From contig JAEZHL010000434.1 of the NCBI GenBank assembly GCA_023416575.1, positions 1 to 6,711 on the forward strand: a stretch of DNA of 6,711 nucleotides. Direction: 5' to 3'. The position numbers and the translations under genes were made by a program. Origin of the DNA: Pseudomonadota bacterium. GTDB taxonomy: Bacteria > Pseudomonadota > Alphaproteobacteria > Rhizobiales > Hyphomicrobiaceae. Shown here piece by piece: positions 6,444-6,711 of the stretch. The notes below the pieces were generated by a model that did not search any database, had not been told where the DNA came from, and saw only the letters and a list, made by a program, of their open reading frames with translations. Within the stretch, counting starts at the first letter, position 1; each line of letters starts with the position of its first letter.

Positions 6444-6455
6444 TTGGGCTGTTAG

Positions 6456-6711
6456 ATGTCCACGGAGAAGATCACGGCAAGGGGCATTCAGGCTGCTAAG
6501 TCAGAGGCAGTGCGAACAGCTAAAGAGCTGTACGTCTGGGATACAGAACTACAGGGGTTCGGGCTCAGGGCATCACCCAAGGGCAAGCTGTCATGGCTGG
6601 TGCAAACCTGGATCGGAGGAAGAGGCGGGAAGGCTGTTCGGTATTCCTTTGGTCGCTGTCCTCCGTTGAGCCTCGACGATGCCAGACGGCAAGCTGCTAT
6701 CCACCTTGGAG
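6456..6711 (+). CDS. Tyrosine-type integrase with DUF4102 arm-binding domain, N-terminal part
   Basis: From ATG 6456 an open frame of 85 codons runs off the right edge with no stop. It matches the N-terminal arm-DNA-binding domain (DUF4102 type) of P4-like integrases that insert into tRNA genes: an initial helix (residues about 5-20), WDTELQGFGLRASPKGKLSW (28-47), a basic strand region GGRGGKAVRYSFG (54-66) and PPLSLDDARRQA (69-80). The catalytic domain lies outside the window. The ribosome-binding site is weak (only a GGG-type stretch about 10 bases upstream). It is unlike the decayed recombinase at 5344-6187, so the two come from different families. Its position beside a tRNA 3' fragment supports site-specific integration at tRNA-Arg. 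Confidence 0.9.
   Translation, partial: MSTEKITARGIQAAKSEAVRTAKELYVWDTELQGFGLRASPKGKLSWLVQTWIGGRGGKAVRYSFGRCPPLSLDDARRQAAIHLG

Larger units (their letters stand above)
6327..6711 (+). mobile_element. Left end of an integrative element inserted at tRNA-Arg
   Basis: The boundary is set where tRNA similarity stops (about 6326). To its right are AT-rich DNA, palindromes, three direct repeats and an integrase reading into the element. Geometry agrees: the tRNA 3' end faces left, so the chromosome lies left and the element right, and a complete tRNA-Arg(ACG) gene should be found at the element's far end. The element's class (phage, ICE or island) cannot be told from the part visible here. Confidence 0.65.

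Noticed and set aside
6216..6455. Plus-strand open frame of 79 codons across the tRNA fragment, containing AGFEPTTPRF
   Set aside because: This peptide is the well-known false translation of the antisense of a tRNA T arm and anticodon region. The frame crosses the att junction and lacks a ribosome-binding site or domain.

Overview
The window looks like chromosomal DNA of a GC-rich alphaproteobacterium, most likely a member of the Hyphomicrobiales (Bradyrhizobium-like). This rests on family resemblance recalled for the EmrAB-type pump, the winged-helix/TPR regulator and the degenerate recombinase, plus high GC in the genes. No database search was possible, so the taxon is an inference.

Layout. 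Positions 3556 down to 1 carry five genes, all on the minus strand: an NmrA-like NAD(P)-binding protein (3556-2801), a small four-helix membrane protein (2748-2317), a classical SDR oxidoreductase (2320-1568), an HlyD/EmrA-type membrane fusion protein (1455-385) and the N-terminal 129 codons of a DHA2/EmrB-type MFS transporter (388 to beyond the left edge). Two junctions are 4-base ATGA overlaps (membrane protein/SDR and HlyD/MFS); the other two gaps are 52 and 112 bases. A single operon, possibly with an internal promoter before the pump genes, is likely.

Divergent from it, after a 203-base control region, is a plus-strand regulator (3760-5343) with an OmpR/PhoB-type winged-helix domain, a TolB/FlgO-like domain and TPR-like helices. 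The arrangement suggests a local regulator that controls a redox-plus-efflux operon for some unidentified small molecule. That functional link is inferred from gene order.

Immediately after the regulator stop lies a decayed tyrosine recombinase (about 5344-6187) with at least two frameshifts, an internal stop, probably further frame breaks, and no catalytic C-terminus. About 90 bases further on is the 3' part only of a tRNA-Arg(ACG) on the minus strand (6280-6329). It breaks off at the anticodon stem and is followed by AT-rich DNA (about 38% GC, counted over 6331-6455) carrying palindromes and three phased direct repeats, then the start of a different, apparently intact integrase with a DUF4102-type arm-binding domain (6456 to the right edge). 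I read this as the left border of an integrative element inserted in the tRNA gene, with the element continuing to the right beyond the window.

The most interesting region is 6280-6460: the tRNA fragment, the phased GTCATTAC repeats and the integrase together form a readable attachment/recombination control region. It is of a recognisable kind, and I see no clear sign of a wholly new system within the window.
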